A stretch of DNA of 27,195 bases from Zygnema circumcarinatum (GCA_037447605.1 CM074812.1:3299071-3326265); one strand, 5' to 3'. Counted from the stretch's first letter, positions 1 to 10,260 are shown. A program made the numbers and translations. The notes: generated by a model not told the origin, from the letters alone.

Positions 1-136
1 TAGGGGGTTAGGGGGTTAGGGGGTTAGGGGGTTAGGGGTTAGGGGGTTAGGGGGTTAGGGGGTTAGGGGTTAGGGGTTAGGGGGTAGGGGGTAGGGGGTA
101 GGGGTTAAGGGGTAGGGTTTAGGGTTTAGGGATTAG
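1..136 (+). repeat. Telomere-like G-rich tandem repeat
   Basis: Head-to-tail units of TTAGGGGG and TTAGGGG fill the first ~110 bases. They grade into GTAGGGG and then the canonical plant unit TTTAGGG (about 113-130). The G-rich strand reads toward the inside of the window; a true left chromosome end would show the C-rich strand here. This is therefore better read as an interstitial or inverted telomere-like tract. It would lie in an intron of the minus-strand membrane-protein gene if that gene continues to the left. Confidence 0.8.
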
Positions 137-142
137 GGGTTA

Positions 143-350
143 GGGTTTTTGAGGGATGGGGGGTGGAGGGTGAGTTTTAGGGTTTTGGAAGAGGGAGGGT
201 TGAGGGTTTTGTGGGGGATAGAGTCCAGTGATGGCAGAAGAGTAAGCTTTCGGGTTTTTGAGGGATGGGGGTGCAGGGAGTTTTCTAGGATTCTTTTAGG
301 GTTTTGGAGAGGTACGGTTTTCAGAAACCAGTGATGGCAAAAGGCAAAGT
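143..350. repeat. Diverged tandem duplication, about 110-base unit
   Basis: Three landmarks recur in the same order. GGGTTTTTGAGGGATGGGG occurs at 143 and 252, AGGGTTTTGGA at 179 and 298, and CCAGTGATGGCA at 225 and 328. Offsets are 103-119 bases, so this is an old tandem duplication with small indels. No exon of the neighbouring gene could be recognised in it on either strand. Confidence 0.6.
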
Positions 351-354
351 GAAG

Positions 355-411
355 CAGGAGAGAGAGAAGCGAAGAAGAGAAGAGAGAGAGAGAAGAGGAG
401 AGGGGAGAGAG

Positions 412-453
<42 letters not shown>

Positions 454-500
454 GAGACAGACAGAGAGAGAGAGAGAGTGACGGAGAGAGAGAGAGAAGG
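355..500. repeat. (GA)n tract in intron 8 of the membrane-protein gene
   Basis: A purine-rich GA/GAGAA tract on the plus strand, so CT on the sense strand of the minus-strand gene. It begins directly after the exon 8 donor (506-505) and includes short GACA interruptions. Confidence 0.8.
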
Positions 501-506
501 CCCCAC

Positions 507-3376
507 CTCGAGCCGCATGCAGAGCAGCACTTGGAAGATGACGAGTCCCGCTTTGATGAAGTGGCCACCGACCTCTGCCAGTCCGCATGCAAACTCGGAC
601 CCTTCGTCGTCGCTGCTATCCGCCGCTCTCCCTCTCTCTCCCTCCTCCTCCTCCTCCTCCAAAGGGCTCTCCCTCTCTGTGGGGGCTTCTCCTCCAAGAA
701 GGGGGGCTGCTCGGGGAGGGAGAGGGGGGGGTCGCACGGGGAGATGGGGGTTCACCCACTTCACGCAGAGAAGGAAGGCGAAAAATTCACCAATGCTGGG
801 AGGAGGGGAACATCGAGAGTGAAGTTAAGGATTAGAAGGGGAATGTGTGTTCGTGCGGCCTTTACATGATGTGCTTTTGCAAGAAAATAGGGGTTGGGGG
901 AAAGGGGGGTCTGGGATGGGAGGCAGAACGTAATGTGGGTTTACATCATATTCACGATGTGGGTTATTTTTGTGCAGTTTGATACGTTTGAATTGATACT
1001 GTGCTTACCAAAAGTTCACAAGGAGGTCCCACCAGTCCAAAACGTCAACGTGACCTGCATAGTTCAAATACAGCCACCAACTCTATTATTTCATCGGTTG
1101 CAAGTCTGGGGATTGAAGATTTGTAGCCGACCCATCTAAAAAAAAAACAAAGAAAAACAGTGGAAGATCGATAATGTCCTTGAAATATTACTCTGAAATT
1201 CAAATCCCATCGGTGGGCAGCAGCTTACCGCTGAGCTTTAGAATGGAGAAAACAGTGGCGGCGATGAAGAACACCATCGAGACTGCAACCGCAAAATGCT
1301 GCGCACAACACATGAGGCATGAGGGACAGCCGCCGTACAACGGAACGGAGAACTAGCACACGAGACTGCCTGTTCTATGTTCTACTATGCACTCCCTCCA
1401 GTACAGCGTTACTCCCCGCAGTTCTGCCCTTCTATAGCACAAGGAAACCAAGAGAAGGAGCAGCGCACCTACGGCGCTATGACTATACTAAACACTATAC
1501 TATGACTATACTATGACTATATTATGACTATACTATGACTATACTATGACTGCAGCGTACCGGAAGGGTCTCCCACAGCGCTTCGTCGGTCATGTTGTCG
1601 TCCTCCCCCGGCATCAGCACCATGCACATTCTGCACATGCATACATACATACATGCATACATGCATGCATGCATGCAGCAGAGCAGGACAGGACCCCCTT
1701 TAGAAGCTGGAAGAGGGAGTTTCAGCTCCTATGAAGCCCCATTCCTAGGTAACTTTCCTTGCAGAACTTCGAGACACATGCTCACTTGAAACCACTTGAA
1801 TGCAGACATTGGGCTGCAAAGCAAATCCGAATGTTGAGACAGTCTTGAGAAAGTTATCCTGAAGTTCACCTGAAGTTATCCGCCAACACGAGGGCTTGCA
1901 GAAGGACGAGCGGAAGGAACACCACCTCCAAACTCATGGGGGGGCGCTCATGGCCTGCAGCAATATAGGGAAAAGAGGACCCACTTCATGCAATTTTACT
2001 TCTGCTTTGATTTGAATTTTGGAGTGGAAAGACCGGCCCATGATGTGCAACGTCAAACAATCAGATTCTGCCGACTGCATCGCCAGAATTATGATTAAGA
2101 TAAGTTTAATCTTGTCGTCCATTTGCGTATTACCTCAACCATGAACACCCCTGTCACGCATTCGGTTTTTTATGCCGGAATGGAAAGTTGACTGTGAATG
2201 GGCATAGACCCCAACTCGTTCGTTTTTTCGCATATTGTCATCCTGTGGTTTTACTAACCATGCAAACTGACCGACATGTGAACACGAGCGTTGGGCATGT
2301 GGAGATGCCTAAAAACCCCTTAAAACCCTAAAAACCCTAAAGGCCAGGGTACGACAGAGGGACAGAAAGGACAAGGATGGATGACGTCACCTTCCAGAGC
2401 AGCCAGGTAGCAGCAGAGCAGCACCTCAAAGCAGAGAAGGAGAGGAATAAAAACCACTGCATGACTGGGAGACCACTGCATGCACACATGTGTAGACACA
2501 AATAAATAAATATAGCGAAAAAACTACTTAAAGTTTATGGAAAAGGGAGCAGGCAAGTCTGCATGAGGCAGACACAGAACAGCAACAGCAAGGCAAAGAG
2601 CAGTGGGAAATAGTGATAAGCTTGCGACGACGAATTTCATTCGCATAGACAACAGTCGCACTGGCTGAATATCTTCAAGGTTTACGATAGGGTTTTTAGT
2701 TGGTACAAAATCAAAGATTAAAAGGGGCTAGAGCTTTATTTACCAAAACCATGGACTACATGAGTATACCTTTCGATTTTCGGTGCCTATGTCTCTGTCA
2801 TTTTGCTTTTTAAAGTAGTTAATCGGCTAACCCTATTGTTACAAGAAGAATGCGCCATGATTTGAACCCTCAGACCCTCCACACAAGTATCGCAAACCTT
2901 CTCAGCGTCGCAAAAAGAGGGCCTATTTTCTAGTTAACCGTTTCGCCCGCCCATTCAGTAGTCACATGCTGTTCTTGAAGTACAGGGTTCAGGGAGGTTT
3001 TAGGGGTTGAATTGCAAAAGGGGGTTCTGAAACGACCTGGCGGTCATGCGGCGTGTTCGGGGCCGGCATGGAACACCTGCATCGCGCCGTTACAGCATGG
3101 AAACACCACAAGGGGGAGAAGATCCACCTGGAGGGAGAGAGGGGGGGGGAGAGAGAGAGACGAGGAACGCGGGTGAGAGGAGGGAGAGAGAGAGAGAATC
3201 AGAGAAGAGTGGGACACAGACGAGAGAGAAACTAGGGAGAGGCCGACGAAGGCAAGGATAGAGAGGTAGAGAGAGAGGGACAGAGAACGAGAGAGAGTTA
3301 GAGGAGGGGAATAGAAGAGGAGCAGAGCGGTCCAGAAGGGGAAAGCGAAGAGAGGGCGAGCGAGAGAGACAGACAG

Positions 3377-3420
<44 letters not shown>

Positions 3421-3541
3421 CTTACCACCAGGAGAGGGTCGTCTGCGCGGAGAGTTTGAGCACGAGCGCGGCCGTGAAGAGCAGTAGCAGCGCGTGCGCG
3501 GCCGCCGCAACCGCCGCGGCGCGCAGCGCACTGCGCGCCAT
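507..3541 (-). CDS. TMEM185 / transmembrane Fragile-X-F-associated family protein, 5' part (8 exons)
   Basis: Exons on the minus strand: 3541-3426, 3127-3037, 2475-2391, 1954-1870, 1630-1561, 1298-1229, 1054-1009 and 795-507. All introns are GT-AG, phases close, and together they encode 284 residues without a stop. The start (MARSALRAAAV) leads into TM1 (about 11-31). Further hydrophobic segments follow: WWWIFSPLWCFHAV, AVVFIPLLLCFEVLLCC, LEVVFLPLVLLQALVL, HFAVAVSMVFFIAATVF, WWDLLVNFCIGEFFAFLLC and, last, FIKAGLVIFQVLLCMRLE. Landmark motifs of the plant family are present: SMPAP..PHDR, ADNFRMC, MPGEDDNMTDEALWETLP, VKWVNP and GLAEVGGHF. The exon 7-8 junction gives NFCIGEFFAF. Plant members are membrane proteins, predicted endomembrane RING E3 ligases, with a C-terminal C3HC4 RING. 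That part would be encoded left of position 507 and was not found. Exon 8 carries an acidic Glu-run linker (LEEEEEEGE). The donor after exon 2 (GTCGTT) is weak. Family match is by recalled motifs, not by a search. Confidence 0.88.
1479..1552. repeat. 11-base tandem repeat TATGACTATAC in intron 5
   Basis: About six units of TATGACTATAC, with single changes such as ATAC to ATAT. They lie just downstream, in gene sense, of the exon 5 donor (1560-1559) of the minus-strand membrane-protein gene. No coding role. Confidence 0.8.
1636..1679. repeat. CATA/CATG tetranucleotide tract abutting the exon 5 acceptor
   Basis: Alternating purine-pyrimidine sequence (TGCATACATACATACATGC and CATGCATGCATGCATGC). 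On the minus strand it runs up to within a few bases of the AG (1632-1631) that precedes exon 5. It stands where a polypyrimidine tract would be expected. Confidence 0.8.
3131..3420. repeat. GA-rich tract filling intron 1 of the membrane-protein gene
   Basis: Intron 1 (3425-3128 on the minus strand) is almost wholly GA/GAGG repeats on the plus strand. It includes a pure (AG)n run at about 3381-3415. The sense strand is therefore CT-rich from donor to acceptor. Confidence 0.85.
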
Positions 3542-4289
3542 GCAAAGCCGCTGAAGTTAGGGTTCAGGGCACAGAGGGGGCCAGCGAATCAGCGAGGGCT
3601 GCCGCACGCGTGGGCCCGAGGACCCGGCAGGGAGGGAGGGAAGAAGGAAGGGAGTTAGGGGAGGAGGGAGGGAGGGAGGGAGGGAGGGAAGGAGCGAGCC
3701 CTATGACAGAGGCGGCTGGGTGCGCGTAAAGCACGGGCGGGCCGGCATCGCGCCTGCGCTCGCCCTGCGGCCCCGGAAACCCTAAAATGAGCGCGCTCCG
3801 CCGCGGGGGCTTAGAGCGCGGCGGCGGACGGTGGGACAGGCGCGAGGGGAGGCATGCGGGAGGGAGGCGGTGAGGGCCGGAGAGGGAGGGAGCGCGAGAG
3901 GAAGAGAGAGGAGAGGTAGACAGAGGGGCAAGGAGGGAGAGAGGGGTCGCGAGTGTGGGAGAGAGAGAAAGAGGAGGGGGAGAGGGGCAGAAGGGTGGGC
4001 GGGGATGGCTGGCGATCTCTCCGGCGCGGTCTGTGGGCGGACGGGGCTAGGGAGTGACGGGACGGCTCGCGGACGGACGGACGCGACGGACGCGACGGAC
4101 ACAAGCGGCACCCGTAAGGACGAACGGACGCGTGACGTGACCGTTTGAGTTCGTCAGTTCGTTCGCGGGCAGCGCGAAAAGTTCGCCCTCGGCCTCAGGG
4201 CGTGGCCGGGCGTACGGACATCCGTACGAGAGGAAGGATTCGATTGGGGTGGCTTTCCGACCAATCGCGTGCGATCACGAGGCATCAGG
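3542..4289 (-). promoter_or_regulatory. GC-rich upstream region with telo-box, membrane-protein gene
   Basis: No gene is seen here. The region is GC-rich with GGGA/GA runs at 3630-3690 and 3860-4000 and GGAC repeats at about 4070-4105. A plant telo-box (GAAACCCTAAAATG, 3777-3790) lies about 240 bases before the ATG at 3541. A near-perfect inverted repeat, CGTACGGA-CA-TCCGTACG, lies at 4211-4228. ORFs through this stretch are low-complexity artefacts. Confidence 0.45.
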
Positions 4290-4395
4290 GCTGACGTGGC
4301 ACGATCGCTGACGTGATACTGAGGCTGACGTGGCGCCTCGTCCTTGCGGGGAATGTGGGATACAGTACGCGCAAGGCGGGCAGTGCTGACGTGGC
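4290..4395. promoter_or_regulatory. Cluster of four GCTGACGTG elements
   Basis: GCTGACGTG occurs at 4290, 4307, 4324 and 4385. Three copies extend to GCTGACGTGGC. The core TGACGTGG / CCACGTCA is a known plant bZIP target of the UPR-element/C-box type. The cluster lies 750-855 bases upstream of the minus-strand membrane-protein start. That it regulates this gene is inference. Confidence 0.4.
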
Positions 4396-4610
4396 ATATC
4401 GAATCGCGGCGCCGCCTCGGGCGCGTTGACCGGGCGGAGGGCGGAACTGCGGAGGAGCATGGAACGCGTGGTGGTGCAAAAGGGGGGGGGGGGGGCGGTC
4501 AAGTTCAACCTTGCGGTGTTCCATAGATGTAAAGTACGAGGGGCCTAGCCGCCCCTCCCCTCCCCCCCCCTCTCTCTCGTGTCCCCACCCGATCATCCGA
4601 TCCAGGATTT
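4396..4610. other. Intergenic, homopolymer-rich, no gene seen
   Basis: This stretch contains a G run at about 4481-4494 and a C-rich run with CTCTCTC at about 4546-4578. No exon of either flanking gene was recognised. Confidence 0.4.
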
Positions 4611-5528
<918 letters not shown>

Positions 5529-5905
5529 GAGAGAGATCAGCCGTGCCTCACTGCGCTGACGCGCCTGCCACACGGTGTGCGGGCAAGCACTGCAGCAGCG
5601 CCGAATCGTCCCCAAGCACAGAGAACCATCCACAAGGAAGGAGTGATGCATGGGCCATTGCATAGTTATTAATGGTCACTAATGCCCACACACTGCGCGC
5701 ACATTGCACGTGCACACACGTGTCCTATGCGCGGTGCTGCCTTGCCCTTATTCCGTCTCAGCCTCCCTCTACATTACCAGGCTCTACAAGCCTATCAAAA
5801 TGAAGCGACTCTACTGAGAGAAGCAATGAGCAGCTGATTTGAGCTCCATAGGAACCGGCAGCCTTATGTATGCCTTGCCATGATGACCCATGCATGGCTC
5901 TATGG
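5529..5905. other. Intergenic / 3' flank of the MYB gene
   Basis: No gene, RNA or repeat was recognised. On the minus strand this follows the MYB stop codon, so it presumably contains the 3' UTR. No clear AATAAA signal was noted. Confidence 0.4.
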
Positions 5906-7972
5906 CTAGGCGGTGTTGCCGCAGTCGGGACATGCATCCATGGATGACTCTCCCGGGGGCTTCCACTCCATACGAGCGTTCCCCCGAGCACATTGGCATG
6001 GCAGCATTGTAGCAGAGCTGCCTTCTCCGCATCCTTTTTTGCGGGCCTCCCCACGGAGATGCCAAGGGCATGGGAAGGACGGGGAGTTCCATGCTGCTCC
6101 CATGTGACCTTCACAGTTTTGACTCGATGAAAGTTTGGGCTGCGATTTGGCAATGAATGACAGAAGGGAGGAGGAAACGGGAGAGAGCTTCTTCATGATG
6201 GTTGACATGGCGGCGTGATCGTGGTTTTGAGGGGCGAGGGGGAACGCTGCTGCGTTGGAGGAGCTGCTTACAGAACATGGAACGGGGAGTGTTGGGGGGA
6301 GAGAGGAAGTCGTCTTCTCTTCCGTACGAGTAGTGACTTGAAGCACACTGCTTGCCGCCATATTCTCCGTTGCGTCAAAGGAGATGGCCAGGTGAGATGG
6401 AGACGAAAGTGGCGGTAAATCCCAGTCGGAGTCGCAGCTGTGAGAAGGAGAGGGCGGATGAGCAGATGGGCCCGAAGCCTCCCCTGCATGACCCTGCATG
6501 GCAAAACGCATCCTTGGCATTACTCTTTTGCCCATGTTTGTTGGAGGAAGCGAATGGAGGAATGGAGGAATGGAGGAATGGAGATATTGTGGGATAAAGG
6601 TTGCAGCGCAGGCTACTTACAGAAATGGAAGAATTGAGGTTGCTGTTGGAGCCGAGCCATGGCGGTGGCTTGAGGGTGGAGGTGGCGGGTTCACGGGGAG
6701 AGGGGTGAAGCTGTTCACTTTGTTTTTCGCTTTCACCGGTTTGCTCAGATGTGAGCGCTAATTCCTAGACGGAAAGGAAGCGAAAGCCCGAAAACCATGT
6801 AGAGAAACCGCACATTGCATTGGTGGCATTAGTCACATACATATGTCAATAAGTCGCAGCGCACACTCCAAGTTGAACCGCCCTTCATATCTCTCTCCCT
6901 TTCTCCCCTCTAACTCAAAAAGGACGAATGACTTCCAGCATCACCAAGAAGAGTAATGCGAGTCGTTGCATACCTTGCCCCGAGTCGAGCGGTAGTGGGC
7001 GAGGAGCTCCGGATATCTCTTTTTCAGAACAGAATTCCAGTGACTCTGCAAAAGAACGCGCTTCATCCCTCCCCCCTAAAAATAAGCCCAAATCCTCAAC
7101 CCTATTTCCATCATCCTTAGATTAAAGATAAAAGTTAAAGATGGGGCCCAGAACAAAGGATCGACCTGACAGCATTGGCGGGTCCTTCCCGGAAGGGTCT
7201 TCGCGATGGCGGCCCATCGCGGGCCGAGCGCCGCGAATCCGAGAACGATCCGACGGTCCTCGTCCGCCGTGAAGGGCCCCGTGTTGATCTGCGGTGCAGA
7301 CAGTGCCACGTATTGTGGAGCTCATGGCGATGATCGACAGTGGTCTGGTTGGAAGGTATCAATTCCTTGACGCAAAAAAAAAAGTAAGCAGACAGTGGCA
7401 CTCCTCTTTAAAAGAGTATCAGATCAGGACAGGAAAATAATAACCAGAGAGTGTGAAGACATCCAAATCATTTCATCCTCGGAGAATGGCCGTGCACTGA
7501 CACCATTACTGTTTAGTTCTCGATCAGCACATGGAAATGATTCCTTGTCGGATAGCATATCAGAAGGAGGGGGGGAATACGAACTTAGGAGAGGAACGAG
7601 GAGCAGATTCTGGGGAGGGGAGAGAGGGAGAGAGAGAGAGAGAACGAGAGAGAGAGAAGGGGGAAAGGGAACGCAGAGAGAAGGGGCGATAAGCCATTCT
7701 GAGAGACGAAGGGAAGGGAGACGAGGGAAACCGAGAGGAGGACACAAGGAAAGAGCAGGGGGCAGTGAAAAAAAATTCCTACACTAAGAGAAAGAAAATC
7801 TCGATAATGGGGGGGGGAAGGAGGAGAGTCTGAGTGTGGGTATTTTTGAGAATTGGAGAGAAAAGAGAATAACGAGACAGATGTGTGAAGGTAATAGGAC
7901 AGCAGAAGGTAACAGCATGCACGGGGATGATGAGAGGTGCGATGAATGGGGAAGCGGAGCAGAGGGAGGGAG

Positions 7973-8010
<38 letters not shown>

Positions 8011-8251
8011 GAGAGGGAGGGGAGGGGAGGGGAGGGGGAGGGGGAGGTACCTCCGGCGCGAGGTGGTTGCGCCAGCGTAGGCGGCAGCTCTTCCCCGTGC
8101 GCCCTCCCAGAGCGCGTGCCACGTGGGCCCAATTGCACGCGCCCGTGGCCGCCACGTGGCGCCGCAGCGCCGCGTCCTCCTCGGCGGTCCACCCGCCCTT
8201 CGCCGCCGCGCGCTCGCCCTCCCTCCGCCGCTGCGGCCCCCCTCCCTCCAT
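5906..8251 (-). CDS. R2R3-MYB transcription factor (4 exons, about 327 aa)
   Basis: Exons on the minus strand: 8251-8051, 7288-7166, 7045-6974 and 6493-5906, all GT-AG and phase 0. R2 is residues 19-67: KGGWTAEEDAALRR, then CNWAHVARALGGRTGK and SCRLRWRNHLAPE. Its tryptophans W21, W41 and W60 have canonical spacing. R3 follows directly across intron 1 (GPFTADEDRR, PRWAAIAKTLPGRT, SHWNSVLKKRY) with F73, W92 and W111. The protein should be a nuclear DNA-binding regulator. The R3 recognition helix reads RQCCQS where most plant MYBs have DNAVKN, so DNA contacts may differ. Exon 4 encodes a Ser/Pro-rich tail (PPSPSHSCDSDWDLPPLSSP) typical of MYB C-termini. A second AG (6486-6485) would shorten exon 4 by three codons in frame. 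Start: first ATG of the R2 exon. The subgroup is not assigned; expression cannot be judged. Confidence 0.88.
7611..8047. repeat. GA-rich tracts in MYB intron 1
   Basis: Intron 1 (8050-7289 on the minus strand) carries two purine tracts on the plus strand, at about 7611-7670 and 7970-8047. The second ends in GGGGAGGGG units and starts immediately after the exon 1 donor. The sense strand is CT-rich. Confidence 0.8.
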
Positions 8252-8968
8252 GGCCCCTCTCGCCGATCTATTTTAAACTGCACCGAATTGGTACGGGGAG
8301 GGGAAACAGCCGACAGGGGTAGGGGAGAGGGTGGGAGAGAGGGATTGGTAGAGGGCGAAGGAGAGTGGGAAGGAGAGAGAGGATGACGAGAGGTGGGAGA
8401 GTGAGTGAGGGAGAGAGAGGGCGCGAGAGAGGGAGGGAGAAATTGGGAGGAAGAGGGAATAATAGAGGGAGGGAGAGAGGGCGGAAGAGAGGGGGGGAGA
8501 GAGGGGGAGAGAGAGAAGGGGAGGGAGAGAGAGGGGGAGGGACAGAGTGGGCGAGGCGCTAGGGGGCCTTCGCGCGCCGGCGCGATGGCGCGGGGAAATC
8601 GGCGGCGCGTGGGGGCGGGCCCCGCGCTACTGCGACTCGTGCTGCCACGTGGCACCACGGACCCGCCAAGGACCGGATGTCGGCGTCGAGCAGCAGATAC
8701 GCCCGCTGATGCGGTCAAAATCTGCCACGTGGCGGGATAGGTTGGTGCGATCTTTGTATAATTTCTAACCGCCAATGGAAGCGCGCCAGCTGACCACGCT
8801 GACCAGACGCGGCGGGCGGTCAACGCAGCGGATCTCGGGGCGGGAGATACGCGGAAGCCTCTGGGAAGGGCGGGCGGCAGTAGGCGACACGCCACGTGGC
8901 GTCGGTGCGCTCGTCGCGTCACGTGAGCCGCGGCGCGCAGCGGAAAACAGTGCGCGGGGCGGCAGGAG
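8252..8968 (-). promoter_or_regulatory. MYB upstream region with palindromic G-boxes
   Basis: The first 300 bases upstream of the MYB ATG are GA-rich on plus, so CT-rich in sense. Beyond that lie four CACGTG cores. Three sit in palindromes: TGCCACGTGGCA (8643-8654, 12 of 12), GCCACGTGGC (8724-8733) and ACGCCACGTGGCGT (8889-8902, 14 of 14). A plain CACGTG lies at 8920-8925. G-boxes are bound by plant bZIP and bHLH factors. Control of this MYB is inference from position. Confidence 0.5.
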
Positions 8969-9375
8969 GGGACGGACGGACGGACGGACGAACGGACGGA
9001 CGGACGGACGGACGGACGGACGGACGGACGGACGGACGGACGGACGGACGGACGGACGGACGGACGGACGGACGGACGGACGGACGGATGAACGGACTGA
9101 CGGACGGCCGGACGGACGGACGGACGAGCGGGCGGATGGGCCGGCGGATGGGCGGGCGGACGGACGGTCGGGCGGACGGGCGGGCGGACGGGCGGGCGGA
9201 CGGACGGTCGGGCGGACGGGCTGGCGGACGGGCGGGCGGACGGGCGGGCGGAACGGGCGGGCGGGCGGACGGTCGGGCGGACGGGCGGGCGGACGGGCGG
9301 GCGGAACGGGCGGGCGGGCTGACGGGCGGGCGGGTGGACGGACGGACGGACGGACGGACGCGGGCGAACGGGCCG
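8969..9375. repeat. GGAC minisatellite grading into GGGC-rich variants
   Basis: A near-perfect (GGAC)n array from about 8969 to 9095 is followed by mixed CGGACGG / GGGCGGGC units to about 9365. The array is open in several frames on both strands (Arg-Thr-Asp-Gly or Arg-Pro-Ser-Val repeats). These are not treated as genes. Confidence 0.9.
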
Positions 9376-9780
9376 GAGGCTCGCCGGCTGCGATGGTGCT
9401 GGGGCGGGCGGGCGGGCGGGCTCGTCCTGGTTCCTCGTGTTTGTTCCCGCGTCCATGGCGGTCTGACGAGTCCTCTGCCGTCCGTCCACTTTCCAGTTTC
9501 CGTCCGGATGCAAACGACGGCGAGAGCAGGCGGCGCATGCAACCGACCAACCGACCGACCGACCGACCGATTGACCGAGCGTCGTCCTGAGTTGGCCCAC
9601 GATTGACCGCAGTGGGCCGCCGCCAGTATGCTGCGAGCTTGCGAACCGCGACCTCGACCGGCGGTCACCGGCGCCACGCGGCTCTCCCGACGAGGCTGAT
9701 GACATCGCATGCTCGGTCACAGCCTGGTTAGCATTTAGTCAGTCTGGTCAACAACTAGTCACTGCCGTATGCCTGCGCAA
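9376..9780. repeat. Intergenic with short (CCGA)n tract
   Basis: A short run of ACCGACCGACCGACCGACCG lies at about 9541-9571, with further GGCG-rich sequence around it. No coding or RNA gene was recognised in the rest. Confidence 0.5.
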
Positions 9781-9799
9781 AACAACTTTTCACAGATCG

Positions 9800-9895
9800 A
9801 ACCATTGGATCGTCATTGGACAATCACTGGAGGGCAATGGTTGGACGTCCAATGGTTGGCAACAATTGCATGTTTGACAACCATTGGATTTTGGA
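9800..9895. repeat. CCATTGG/CCAATGG element, copy A
   Basis: The motif CCATTGG or its reverse CCAATGG recurs several times. Bases 9833-9863 are nearly identical (29 of 31) to 22869-22899. The copy contains the 12-base palindrome TTGGACGTCCAA (9841-9852). This may be a dispersed repeat or a clustered CCAAT-type site. Confidence 0.5.
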
Positions 9896-9976
9896 ACCCC
9901 ATCTAATGTTTGTTTAAACATTGAATCCACCAATCGCGGCGCGAAGCCAACAAGGGAAACTTTCATTGAACTCGCG

Positions 9977-10260
9977 ATGGCGAGGCCATCAAATGTACAT
10001 GGACAAAGGCAAAATGTGGAACCACGAAGGACTGGTCACAAAGGACCGAAACACAATAACACGAAGCTAGGAGTGGAAAACTACGCCTAGGCACAACAAC
10101 GCAGCCCTAGAAGCAGCCGCGAAGGTCACCGATATGAGGCATGTCGCGAGGAGGGAGTGGCGGAAGTCCACCAACACGATCACCAACAACTGCAGCACGC
10201 CGAAGAAGCGTAGAAGCGAGGCAACGCTGAAGGGCGACGGAAATACGCTGTCGATAAAAG
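9977..10260 (+). mobile_element. Retroelement gag-like relic, copy A
   Basis: The frame opens MARPSNVHGQRQN, then EPRRTGHKGPKHN, and runs to ENYA before a stop. It is readable beyond (AQQRSPRSSREGH) with further in-frame stops. A second copy in opposite orientation at 26409-26251 shares MARPSNVHGQ, EPR.TG.KGP and downstream DNA. Protein-level similarity between two decayed copies suggests a former coding sequence of a transposon. Assignment to gag is inferred from the basic, low-complexity composition only. Confidence 0.5.

Noticed and set aside
1479-1680. CRISPR-like direct repeats
   Set aside because: The units are simple 4- and 11-base tandem repeats without spacers, in introns of a eukaryotic gene.
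2835-2905. tRNA-like sequence on the minus strand (GGGTTCAAATCATGG B-box)
   Set aside because: A cloverleaf could not be drawn: no matching acceptor stem or A-box at the right distance. It lies inside intron 2 of the membrane-protein gene.
7122-7185. Apparent frameshift in MYB R3 after GRT (ANAVRS in another frame)
   Set aside because: Splicing CAG|GT at 7166/7165 to the exon at 7045 gives GRTRQCCQSHWNS with exact R3 length, so no frameshift is needed.
8775-9606. Plus-strand frames of 236-271 codons with RTDG repeats
   Set aside because: These are translations of the GGAC array with no domain and with equivalent frames on the other strand.
7585-9720. A 711-codon minus-strand open frame
   Set aside because: It runs through the GGAC minisatellite, CT-rich intron and MYB exon 1 in the wrong frame. 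Its sequence is Pro/Ser/Arg low complexity.
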